A stretch of 64,000 bases of DNA, taken from the NCBI RefSeq assembly GCF_947179165.1, contig NC_077248.1, positions 16,913,256 to 16,977,255 on the forward strand. Reading direction: 5' to 3'. Position 1 is the stretch's first letter, and each line of letters begins with the position of its first letter. Shown here piece by piece: positions 22,430-31,798 of this stretch. Under the pieces are notes generated by a model. It was not told the DNA's origin and made no database searches. It worked only from the letters and a program-made list of their open reading frames with translations. The DNA comes from Solanum dulcamara (taxonomy: Eukaryota > Streptophyta > Magnoliopsida > Solanales > Solanaceae). A program made the translations under genes and the position numbers.

Positions 22430-23270
22430 CCCTTCCCCTAGAAAATGAACAACAGAGAAAAACAACGTTTTTGCATTTCCAGTTCGCCAGGTCAGAAAAA
22501 TTAAATGGGATTTTAGATTCTATTTCAGCCTTCAATCACCTTCAGCTGCAAACGTTCCCCTTCTTTTTCTTTTCTTTTTTTTGGGGGGGTTTGGGGACGG
22601 GAAGGATAAAAATGTTCAGACATCTTCAATTTCATTCACCAAGAAATGAATTGGAATCCATAGGCAGAATGGTAAAACAACTCATCACCACCCACCAACC
22701 CTTAGTAGACAGAGAGCAATGATCCACGCATTAGAACACAAAATTCTTTCAGCTTCTCGCACTCTCATTAACCTTTACTATTTTGTACCTATTCAAAAAA
22801 AGAAACAAGGAAAGCACTTGTACGCACCATTCAGCTTCTTCCCCAATTTATAACAGTACTTCTTAGTTGTTTCCCATAAAATTTAAGATAGAAAAACACT
22901 ATGCAAGACCGATCACTAAAAGCTCACAAAAAACGCAAAACTATAACAAATATCAGAAGAAATGTAACAAACAATTGTGTATAAAGATATGGTTCAAGGT
23001 GCTAAAGTACTCGAATCCAGATTAGCGTTCCAAGATGACCCAGAAAAAACGAGCTAAGAACCACTCCGCAAATGACACCTAAACCAATCAACCAAGTAAT
23101 CTTTAATCCGAACTAGTTGATCTGAATCCTCATACCAATTCTACTCCATTTCATTTCAAATTAGGGGAGATAGAAATGGAAATAGCTTTAGCAGAGAAGA
23201 TATATTAAAGATTAAAAAATAAACGCCAAAGGTAATGATAGAAGTAGACAGAGAGAGCGAGAGAGGACGA
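22430..23270. other. Spacer, nothing recognised
   Basis: A 135-codon plus-strand open frame (22315-22722) crosses the MITE end and a T/G-rich tract, so it is chance. No feature is supported up to the putative donor at 23270. Confidence 0.4.
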
Positions 23271-23410
23271 ACCTGAAACAGCGCTCTAGATCCGGCGCTT
23301 AGGGTTAGAATTTTGGGATACTGCAAAATACATACACAGAGAGAGAAATAGAGGAACAAGTAGAAGCAATAGATAAGGCGAGACCAAGGAAATAAGCTAC
23401 ACGACTTCCA
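23271..23410 (-). promoter_or_regulatory. Possible first (5' UTR) exon of the zinc-knuckle gene
   Basis: The minus strand reads through a CT-rich leader (TTTCTCTCTCTGTG), then CTAACCCTAAGCGCCGGATC, ending CTGTTTCAG before GTTCGTCC. The leader composition, the CTAACCCTAAGC telo-box-like element common in leaders of translation and RNA-related genes, and the splice-donor match suggest a 5' UTR exon spliced to the coding exon at 19.5 kb. This is inference; it could instead be the first exon of an unrelated transcript. Confidence 0.35.
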
Positions 23411-23850
23411 CACTTTGTTTGGATGCTTCTTAGTATTGTTTCATACATATTGTATTATATTGTATTATATTGTATTATATCGAAATGCAATGGTTTAATG
23501 AATGTAATATTTGGATAAATATTATTATTCTGTATTGTTATATAATATGACATCAATAGTCTGAATAATAAACCTACAAGAAAAATAGAATATGGAATAG
23601 AGTTATTATAAAAAGAAAGAGTAAAAAATGAAATAAGCTTATTAAAAAATAATAAATAAAAACAAAATAAGGAGGGAATATTAAGGTAACGATGCAATTA
23701 CATCAAATTAGTCGTTACACAAAAATGGACTTTCCGTCATCACCTAATGATGAATTTAAACGATACAATAAATGAAATTTAGATAACAATTAAAATAAAC
23801 ATTGTATTTAAACTAGCAACATAATAGAATACAACCATCCAAACAAGGTG
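23411..23850. mobile_element. MITE with TTTGTTTGGATG inverted ends
   Basis: The ends CACTTTGTTTGGATG (23411-23425) and CATCCAAACAAGGTG (23836-23850) are inverted repeats with one mismatch. The 440-bp interior is AT-rich with TTGTATTATA repeated three times near 23449-23478, and carries no coding. I found no certain target duplication. It directly abuts the CT-rich leader at 23271-23410. Confidence 0.65.
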
Positions 23851-24410
23851 TAAAGCTTTTTCTTTTTTTTTCCCAATATACCCTTTAGCTTTTCTTTTGT
23901 CACATTTAGGTGTCCCGTTTTGCTTGGGCTACCGACTCATATCTTTTTGGGCCATATACAAGGTTGACATGTGGCCTATCTCAATTAATATGCCTTTTAA
24001 ATGAGCTTTATCTTTAATTAGTGTCTTTTAAATGGATTGTTCTAATTTTTAACCTTTAATAATTGAACTTATATCTATTGAAGTTATGTTCGGACATTTT
24101 ATGGAATATTAAATTATAAATTTATTAGTAAATTTTTTTTTGATTCGCGCAATTATAAAAAATGATAAGATATTAATAATTTTATTATATATAATATAGA
24201 TAGAAAAGGTATTTTACGATATATCTATACTTATATTTATCCAGACATGTAATTAATTTTACAAGGGGAAACGTATGATTAGTAGTTAGCAGATTTCTAA
24301 TAAAGTTATAAATTACTATTTTGAACAAAAAAAAACTACAAACTCACAACAATCAAAAATTCATATAAAATATAAAATAAGAAAAATCATAAAAAAAACA
24401 TACAAAAAAA
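23851..24410. other. AT-rich spacer, nothing recognised
   Basis: No coding frame, RNA gene or repeat edge could be supported. Confidence 0.4.
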
Positions 24411-24422
24411 ATAGTGCATGTC

Positions 24423-24452
24423 TTTTTTCTTTTTTTTTTTTTTTTTTTTTTT
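24423..24452 (-). other. PolyA tail of the retroposon
   Basis: A run of 23 T on the plus strand (24430-24452) preceded by TTTTTTC; it directly adjoins the left copy of the 12-bp duplication, as expected for target-primed reverse transcription of a polyadenylated minus-strand transcript. Confidence 0.8.
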
Positions 24453-26440
24453 GGAACAGACCCTACACGAGGCTCCCACCTCTCGTGCACAGTCAGGGGT
24501 TAAGCAACACCCCCAAACCTTAATATAAATAATCAAAATAAAAATACAAGGAGGGGGACATAAACCTTACCTCCGATCCTATGGTGGTTCATAAGTCGGC
24601 TAACCTATTAAGGTCGGCTAACTCATCCCCGATACAAAAAGAGACTAACTATAACTAGAAAGCAGTAAACCTGTGAGAGGACTCCTCCCGGTACAATTCA
24701 ACTATGAAAGCATAAATGAGGGAGACTCTCCCCTTCCATGAGAAAACGGAAAGTAACCTACACTAGTCCTATTCCAACTATGCTACATACCAGACATAGC
24801 TTCATTGAAGAAGAACAAGTATACGAAACTTCTATCTCGCATGGGCTGGGAAATTCTTTTCATCTTTGCTCTTTTTAGTCTTGTCGTACCAAATAGGTCC
24901 AGGTGAAGTGTGCCTTTGTATCATGATTACCAGCTAAGGAGGCTGAAAGGAGAGGAAGTATATGGAACTATAGTAGCCAACAGCCTTGGAGTTTTTGTGG
25001 AGAATCTGTTGTTGCTGATGCTGTTGAACTTCATCTTTCAAGTCTGCACCTTCAGCTTTAGCTCTGTGGTTGAATTGTTGTTTGGTGTGTGGTTGAGCAG
25101 TTGTTTGGTGTTGTGTTCCCACAGTATGTATATGAAGTTGATGGAGATGTAACATGTTACAGCTACTCATGATAGTGTTGTTGGTTCTTGGATGTTGTCT
25201 CTGAGGTTGTTGGAGTTCCATCTTAGTTCCACTGTTGCCTGTATCTCCAACAACCTGCACAAACAAACAAGCAAACAAACAAGCAAACACACAATTCCAA
25301 GAGCAGGTCCAACAGTTCTGACTGTGGTGCCAATCCTCTGTTGCAGCTGGCTTCCTTAAATTCTGTATTTGCAATATTGAGAGTCTCCCATATGTTGTTT
25401 GATGTTGTTGGTTGTTGCAGTATGTCATTTCAGCAGCTTCCATGTGTAGGAGTTCTTTAGTATACCTGCACAAGCAACTAAAATGAAAGCAGACAAACCT
25501 GTCAATCTGCAGGTTGCTGGAGCTTGCATTTTGGACTTGTAAGTGCTCCTTATGTACTGCAGATTGTTGGAGCTCATTTGGTGTACCAAAGCTCATCATT
25601 AATCCTATACTTAATGAACTTAAAGTTGCCACCTGTAGGCAGCTTCTTGTTGCCTTCAATGGATAGATGAGCAGCTCCTTTGAAGGTATTTTATGTGCCT
25701 GCACATAACAAATGCAATGGGGCTGCTGCAGCTTAGTTACAGATGTTACAGGGAGGGTGTTGGCATGAATGAGAGTCTGACTATTTGGTGAAGTCCTAGC
25801 ATGCCAGGTTGTTGTTTCTCTTTTGTTGAAGTAAGTTGAACCTGTAAAGACAAGTGACAAGAAGACAAACAAGGAGGATAGATGCACAGGCTCCTACAGG
25901 TTCTTTTGGATGGTGGTCAATTCCTTGGGATACCTACACAGGTAAACAAAACCAAAAAAATTCACAAGCAGACACTTCTGGATGCTGCTGTACCAGGTAC
26001 TAGTGACTTGTAGATGCTCATTATGTGCTGCATATGCTGCATACTGCTGCTGCTGTGCTGCATTAGTAACTAACAAGAAGGCAAGCAATTGTGGGAGTTG
26101 AATAGGCTGGTGCAGGTTTGTGTGCAGCTCCTTGTTGCTGCCATTGTAATTAGGCTGCTTGTTGGTCTTTGTTTTGAAGTGGTTCAAATTCTTGGAGTAC
26201 CTGCACAGACAAACAAAACCAACAAACCACACAGCCAAAGAAATCTGCAAGCTGCTGTAACCATGTTTCTTGTGTGCTGCAGGTTGGTGGAGTTGTTACT
26301 GGGGTGTGATGATAATAGAGAGTGTGGTTGGCAAGCTGAGTGTGCTTCTCCATATAAGCCTCAGGTTACTGCAGCCCTCATAGCAGTGCCAATGAGGTTC
26401 TAAACAAAAACTGTCAACCAAAGACAAGCAACAAAGCAAG

Positions 26441-26511
26441 CAGGTGCTGAGCTGCTGCAGGTGTTGCAGGTGTTGAGTTGCTGCAGGTGTTGAGCTGCTG
26501 CAGGTGTTGTC
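26441..26511. repeat. Minisatellite of CTGCAGGTGTTGAG-like units
   Basis: About four imperfect copies of a 15-21 bp unit (GCTGCTGCAGGTGTTG / GAGTTGCTGCAGGTGTTG) lie in tandem inside the retroposon. Confidence 0.75.
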
Positions 26512-26654
26512 CTCTATGTATTTGTTGTTAAAGCATGTTGGTGTATATCTCCAACAACCTGCAAATACACAGCAAATAACCAAGGACAAGCAAAGACCTG
26601 TACAGGTTAATATAAAAGAATGGATCTCAAAGAGAAATTTGGAGCCTGTTAGCA

Positions 26655-27480
26655 TTTTCCATGTCGCTCGACTAACGTCTCCACTTATCCGTTTGAGCTG
26701 AAACTTTCTGGAGTTTGCATATATATCCTTTCCTTTAGCCATGCAAAGTTTGAAGGCTTATTTCCCAAGTTGGAGCTTCCATTTAGCAAAATTCTTCCTT
26801 TTTAAGGTTAAGACAGCTGATTGTTTCAAGCTCGCTCGCCTAACGTCTCCAATTATCCGTTTGGGTTGAAATTTCTTGGGCCTTATCAAATTAATATATG
26901 TTGCATTCCTGCAAAGTTTGGGAGCCTTTGGACAGGTCCACAAGTTACTCCTTACCCTGCACCTGCTGCCCTGCTGAGGCTTAGAGGTTGCAGGGTGTTT
27001 GGAAGTTGTTTTTGTGCTCTTGTCTATGTATTTGTTGTTGAAGGATGCTGATATATTACTCCAGACACCTGCAATAATACAGCAAACCAACCAAGGAAAA
27101 GCATAATATACACAGACTAGCAATAAAGAGTGGACCTCAGTAATAGCTTTGGAAGCTACTATCTTTTTCCAAGTCGCTCGACTAACGTTTCCACTTATCC
27201 GTTTGACCTGAAACTTCATGAGGTTTGCATATATGGCCTTGTCTTTATCCCTGCAAATTTTGAAGGCCTGACTCCCAAGCTGGAGATTCCAACTAGCAAG
27301 TTTCTCTCTCTTTAGGCTTAAGACAGTTGGTTGTTTCAAGGTCGCTCGCCTAGTGTCTCCAATTATCCTTTTGAGCTGAAACTTCTTGGGCCTTGTCAAA
27401 ATAGTAGTTTCTGCAATCTTGCAAAGTTTGGAGGTGTTTGGACATGTCCACTTGGTACAAATCACCCTGCACCAACAAAC
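26655..27480 (-). repeat. Nested direct repeats inside the retroposon (168-bp subunits in a 510-bp unit)
   Basis: The core TCGCTCG followed by (A/C)CTA.(C/T)GT(C/T)TCCA.TTATCC(G/T)TTTG occurs at 26664, 26832, 27174 and 27342: spacing 168, 342 and 168, so a pair separated by 168 bp is repeated with a 510-bp period. Each subunit ends with a TGCAAA(G/T)TTTG.A(G)G block. Both periods are multiples of three, and a minus-strand frame stays open for 278 codons (26758-27594) across the array. The frame shows no known domain and is low in features of a real protein. Confidence 0.85.
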
Positions 27481-27587
27481 AGAAAAACACACAGGCAAGT
27501 AATTCTGCAGGTTATAATAGCTACTACTATTGTCTTGTATGTGTTCCCTGAGAGTTGCAGGTATGTGAATTTGTTGCTGGATAGTGC

Positions 27588-27950
27588 ATGTCATGTCCCA
27601 AAATTCAAGATTATGATGACACGTATACTAACTTGCTGGTAAGTAAGCCAACATTTCACCCAATAAAATATCTAAGTCACTACTTTGAAGTAATTAAAAA
27701 TAGTTGAAGCAAGCTTCAAAATTCAATTTTCATAAATAAAATAGAAGTGTGAAAATAACAAAATATACACAGGACCTAATGTTACAAGAGCATCTAATTG
27801 AAAACAACTATCTCAAAAACTATAATTGTCTGAAATAATAAAGACAAAAAAGTAAAGATAAAGGGAGTATAACATCCACTTGAATCCCAAGTATCTCACC
27901 CAAGCTCCCCAAAAAGTATCACCTCAGAGCAAAAATTAATACGACATGTT
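27588..27950 (+). mobile_element. LTR-like fragment interrupted at its start by the retroposon
   Basis: TGTCATGTCCCAAAATTC followed by GATTATGATGACACG at 27588 resembles the 5' end of a common solanaceous gypsy LTR (a TGTCATGACCCAAAATCC-type opening). Similarity fades after about 350 bases, and no 3' end or internal region is found. The retroposon's duplicated target lies at its first bases. Confidence 0.4.
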
Positions 27951-28257
27951 GATGCTAAAAATTGCATCAAAAAGATGCAGTAATTGTAATATGAGATCCT
28001 AGTGTTTGTCTAATTGGCCTTAAGCCGTATGACAGCTCAAGACTTTGTTATTCTGAGTGAAAATCTAACTGATTATATGTAAAAAAAAAATCTTGATCAA
28101 TTAAGTTAAGGAAAAAATCTTTTACGGTTTGTATTCTCTTACTTTTTTCCTTTATTTCTTTAATTGTTTTTGCAATCTTGTAATTGATTTTCTTTCTTTA
28201 ACTAGTTTGGAATAGCATAAAAACTTGATTATTTTTAATAAACTTTTGTGGTCTTAA
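27951..28257. other. Spacer, nothing recognised
   Basis: AT-rich, without coding frame or repeat edge. Confidence 0.4.
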
Positions 28258-28465
28258 TAGAGCAGAGTACACAAGAGAAAGATTTTGTATGTTTTTCATT
28301 GATATAATGTGTTGTTTAAATACAAAAGAATTATGTGGTAAAAAATTCCACAATATCAGTACAACTAATGAATCCTACTGGTGCAGAATCAAAATATATA
28401 CAATAATGAAATCAAGAATATATGATACAGATATGAAAATATTCTATCTTGATTTAACTTCTTTA
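28258..28465 (-). repeat. 3' LTR of the short copia element
   Basis: 208 bp, aligned with 31581-31798; the inner terminal TG on the plus strand has become TA. Confidence 0.8.
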
Positions 28466-29901
28466 TGCTCCCGCAAGTTAAGAGGTGATGGAACAACCGC
28501 TAACTTGGAGATAGCCCATTGAGTTTGTGCTTCGGATAAGAATTTTATAAATAGGTCAACTGAATGAATATGCATTATGCAGAGCTGTTGACGTTGAACT
28601 TGGTCCATGATAAAATAAAAATCGATGGCTACGTGTTTTATTCTATTGTGAAAAACTGGATTTAGCACAAATAGGTAGTGTCAATGTTGTTGCAGTAGAT
28701 AGTTGGTGCATTATCAAGAGAGATAAGAAGCTCTTTGAGAAGATTGGTAGGCCAATTTGTCTCATCAATGGCATGAGCAACCACGTGATATTCGGCCTCA
28801 GTTGAAAATTGGACGACTGTTCTCTATTTCTTCGATGACCAACTGATTGGTGTTAAGCCAAGATAGATAACATAAGCAGAAGTAGAGGTACGATCATCGT
28901 TGTCCACTGCCTAATTGGCGTCTATGTAAACATGAAGGGTAGCATTAGATCCATGGAGAAAAAACAGCCCATGATGGATAGTTTATTTAAGATAACGTAG
29001 GAGATGCTTCACTACTTGTCAGTGTGTGAGATAGTTGATGCATAACTTGCGAGAGCTTATTAACAACAAAGCTTATGTCCGATCTAGTAAATGCAAGATA
29101 TTAAAGTTTGCCAATTGCACTTCTATATTGTTTTGCATTTGTAGGAGATGAGCCATCATTCAACCGGAGTGAACTCATGGTGGATAGAGGTGTAGAGACA
29201 CCCTGGCAGTCCTACATAGAGAACCCCTGCAAGATGTCCATTATGTACTTAGTTTGAGAAAGAAATAGTCCAGCTAATTATGGAAGGACTTCAATGCCCA
29301 GGAAAAAATGTAGGGGTCCGAGGTCTTTGAGTGAAAAGTAGTTAGAGAGTCGCTCTTAATGTTGTTAATAGTTTGCAAGTTATTGCCTATAATAACAATG
29401 GCATATACATATACAAGCAAGAAAATGACGATTTTATGAGAGTGTAAGGTGAATAAAGAGTGATCAGAATAAGTCTTGCAAAAACCAGCAGTAATGAGAA
29501 ATTTTGTTAGCTCAGTGTACCAACCATAGGGTGCCTGTTTTATACCATAGATGACTTTGTTTAGTTTTCATACATAATTTGGGTATTCAGGATTCTCAAA
29601 ACCTCTCAGTTATTTCATAAAGACTTCCTCAGTTAGAGTAACTTGTAGAAAAGCATTGTTTATGTTTAGTTGATGAAGCAGCCACTTGTTTTGTGTAGCG
29701 ATGGCAAGTACTATTCGAATGGTTGTTGGTTGAAAACTGGACCAATAGTATCAGCATAATCAATTCCAAGTCTTTAGTGAAATCTTTCACAACAAGGCGA
29801 GACTTGTACCGTTCAATCGATCCATCAGATTTGAGCTTGATTCTAAAAATCCATATATTCTTTACAATATTTTGGTGATCAGATGGGGAATAAGGTTCCA
29901 T
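28466..29901 (-). pseudogene. Copia RT and RNase H remnant
   Basis: At 29629-29901 on minus: IWIFRIKLKSDGSIERYKSR and LVVKDFT, the start of copia RT. Downstream pieces over several frames include an AVDNDD/VYVDA-like block near 28860-28930 and an RNase H end NPVFHNRIKHVAIDFYF with MDQVQ at 28560-28668. It is interrupted by many stops. Confidence 0.75.
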
Positions 29902-30359
29902 GTTTTTTTGCTCATGAGAGTGTCAAATTTACTTTGCATAGCTTATATCCATTATGGATCCTTGCAAGCTTGTTTAACTGTGACTGATGGTATTTGAGAT
30001 GTAAGGGTGGTCATGGGTGCATTCTTTGGATTAGGCTTTGTGATTTGATGTTGGGAGCGGGAGACGGGGCATCGTAGTGGTAAAGGCTGGTTAATTTTGA
30101 ATAATGAAGGTTAAGTGTGTTGATTACTGCAGTTGGGAAAGGAAATTAGAAGGGGGAGTTGTGAATGATTCAACAGTAAAAAAGGAATTATCTAGAGGAA
30201 AGGAAGTTACCTGATTTTATCGGATTGCTGAAAGTTCTGACAAAGGGCTCACAACTATTGCTTGTATAGTAGAGTCATTTGTACGAAAAGACAAGTTTGG
30301 ATCATTGGAAGTGGACTTCTTTGAATAATAGGAAAAGTCATTATATGATTTGGACCGCA

Positions 30360-31408
30360 TATTCATATGGGGAGGAAATATTTGAAAATCAGCAGTAAAA
30401 TAATGTGAGGCACTGTAATCCAAAACCATGGAGCAGTATTGGAAGAAGATCGAGCAGCAAACATAGCCTTAGTGTCAAAACGGTTATGCGACTTGGAACG
30501 ACAAACATTTGCAGTATGGCCAAATTTTTCACATAACTGACATCGGGTTTGCATTTTGGCATGCAAAGGGATGGAGGGATGCCATGGCTGGGAGAACTTG
30601 CCATTGCTTTGAGTGTGTTGGGTACGCCATTGCTGCATTCCAGAAGGAGTAGTTTGTGAACGCCATTGAGGTTGATCAGACCAGCGGGGAGTTTGCCTGT
30701 TGCTATTGTTATTGTGATTAGTTGTTTCCTTTGCAACTTGAGCAGTGATTGGAGTTGGTGATTGCTTCTTTTCAACTTGCTTTAGATAAAGTTCATGATC
30801 TGTGAGCTTGTGTACTAATTTCTTATAGATGAGATAAGAGAATCTTTTAAACGAATAACAATACTTAGGGCCTCATATTCAGCTCCAAGGTCACTCAGAA
30901 TTTTCACAACCAACTTGTCATTAGATGTTCGAGCATCGGCAATAGCTAATTCATTAGTGATAGTTTTTATTTTCCTAAGATAATCGGTGACAAATTTTTG
31001 ATCTCGCTGAACTTTCACCATTGCATCTTAAAGATTATAGATCTTGGTTTGAGATTTTTTTGCATATGTAGTGTGCAAATAATCCCTCGCTTCTTTTAAA
31101 GTTTCAGCAAAGGGAACTGATGGTGCAATGGTGGAATCAACAGATGCCATTAAGGCGTTGCAAATGAGATTATTTTGCTGAAATCATATTTTGAAGTTTG
31201 GGTTGATGACATCTTGTGTGTCTTGCTTAATGGTATGTGGTGGCGGCGTTATGAATCCATCGAGGTAGCTCATTAAGTCAAATCCATTCATGACCTTTTG
31301 GATTTGAGCTTTCCATATTGCAAAGTTTGTACCACCAGTGAGTTTGATTGGAAGTTGTGCAATTGGGTTGATGTTAATGATATGTGTTTTGGTTGCAGCA
31401 ACATTCAC
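30360..31408 (-). pseudogene. Copia gag remnant with CCHC knuckle
   Basis: Minus strand: N-terminal PIKLTGGTNFAIWKAQIQ and DGFITPP (31184-31408), the middle VTDYLRKIKTITNELAIAD and LSDLGAEYEALSIVIR (30815-31021), then CQLCEKFGHTANVC (30528-30570). These are the landmarks of a copia gag with DUF4219/UBN2 regions. Frameshifts divide it in at least three frames. Confidence 0.82.
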
Positions 31409-31580
31409 AATTGTGGAAGAAGTGTTTATTGGGTCGTTGTTGATTGATGTCTGAAACCAATGAGTCCACCATTGATTTTTAGGTGGTTTAGAAAGGAAGG
31501 GGGAAAATACTTGGTGAATAAGATGGGAAGATGATTACAAGTCTATACTTGTTTGAGTGTTGATAGCTCTAATACCACAA

Positions 31581-31798
31581 TGGAGCAGAGTACACAGGAG
31601 AAAGGTTTTGTATTTCTTTCATTGATACAATGTGTTGTTTAAAACAAAAGAATTATGTGGTAAAGGATCTCACAATATCAGTACAACTAATAAATCCTAT
31701 CAAGTAATTAAAGGTGTAGAATTAGAAAATACACAATAATAAAATCAAGAATATATGATACATATATGAAAAATATTCTATCCTGATTTAGCTTCTTT
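31581..31798 (-). repeat. 5' LTR of the short copia element
   Basis: 218 bp; starts on plus with TGGAGCAGAGTACAC three bases from the primer-binding site. Confidence 0.8.

Larger units (their letters stand above)
19512..23270 (-). other. Upstream region or 5' UTR intron of the zinc-knuckle gene, with inserted repeats
   Basis: No other gene is visible for 3.7 kb. A TTTTAG acceptor-like site just upstream of the start codon (about 19552 on minus) and a CAGGTTCGTC donor-like site at 23270-23275 would fit a long 5' UTR intron. The interval contains two Stowaway relics, a tandem duplication and a hAT-like MITE with a tRNA-like insert, listed separately. The rest, including 19620-20400, has no recognised feature. 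Confidence 0.35.
24411..27592 (-). mobile_element. Non-LTR retroposon of 3.16 kb with polyA tail and 12-bp target duplication, no RT
   Basis: ATAGTGCATGTC occurs at 24411-24422 and again at 27581-27592. Directly inside the left copy is a T-rich run (24423-24452, the last 23 bases pure T), i.e. a polyA tail on the minus strand. The element therefore runs on the minus strand from 27580 to about 24423. Its last 450 bases before the tail (24453-24900) look like a LINE 3' UTR: TCGGGGATGAGTTAGCC, a G-rich GGTTTGGGGGTGTTGCTTAA and a possible hairpin GAGGTGGGAGCCTC. The rest consists of diverged internal repeats and pyrimidine-rich stretches ending in GCAGGT. No endonuclease, RT, RNase H or known protein is encoded. 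It may be a non-autonomous LINE derivative or a retroposed repeat-rich transcript. Confidence 0.75.
28258..31798 (-). mobile_element. Short Ty1/copia retrotransposon, integrase deleted
   Basis: LTRs at 28258-28465 and 31581-31798 align along their length (GAGCAGAGTACACA, GAATTATGTGGTAAA, CACAATATCAGTACAAC). The element reads on the minus strand: primer-binding site TGGTATTAGAGC (31566-31577), gag (31408 to about 30360), then RT and RNase H (29900-28470), and a purine tract GCGGGAGC before the left LTR. Gag and RT lie only about 450 bp apart, so protease and integrase are mostly deleted. Stops and frameshifts are frequent. The short LTRs and RNase H block resemble the Ale/Retrofit group. I could not match flanking duplications. 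Confidence 0.85.

Noticed and set aside
22315..22722. 135-codon plus-strand open frame
   Set aside because: Runs across the right end of a MITE and a T/G homopolymer region; no domain.
24934..25887. 317-codon minus-strand open frame
   Set aside because: Rich in Q/H/C with low-complexity stretches, no known domain, and inside the repeat-filled retroposon. The frame does not continue into neighbouring modules. I treat it as noncoding.
26758..27594. 278-codon minus-strand open frame as a protein gene
   Set aside because: It crosses the 5' border of the retroposon and even the target duplication, and its repeats diverge without obvious codon-position bias. Kept only as a hypothesis in the findings.
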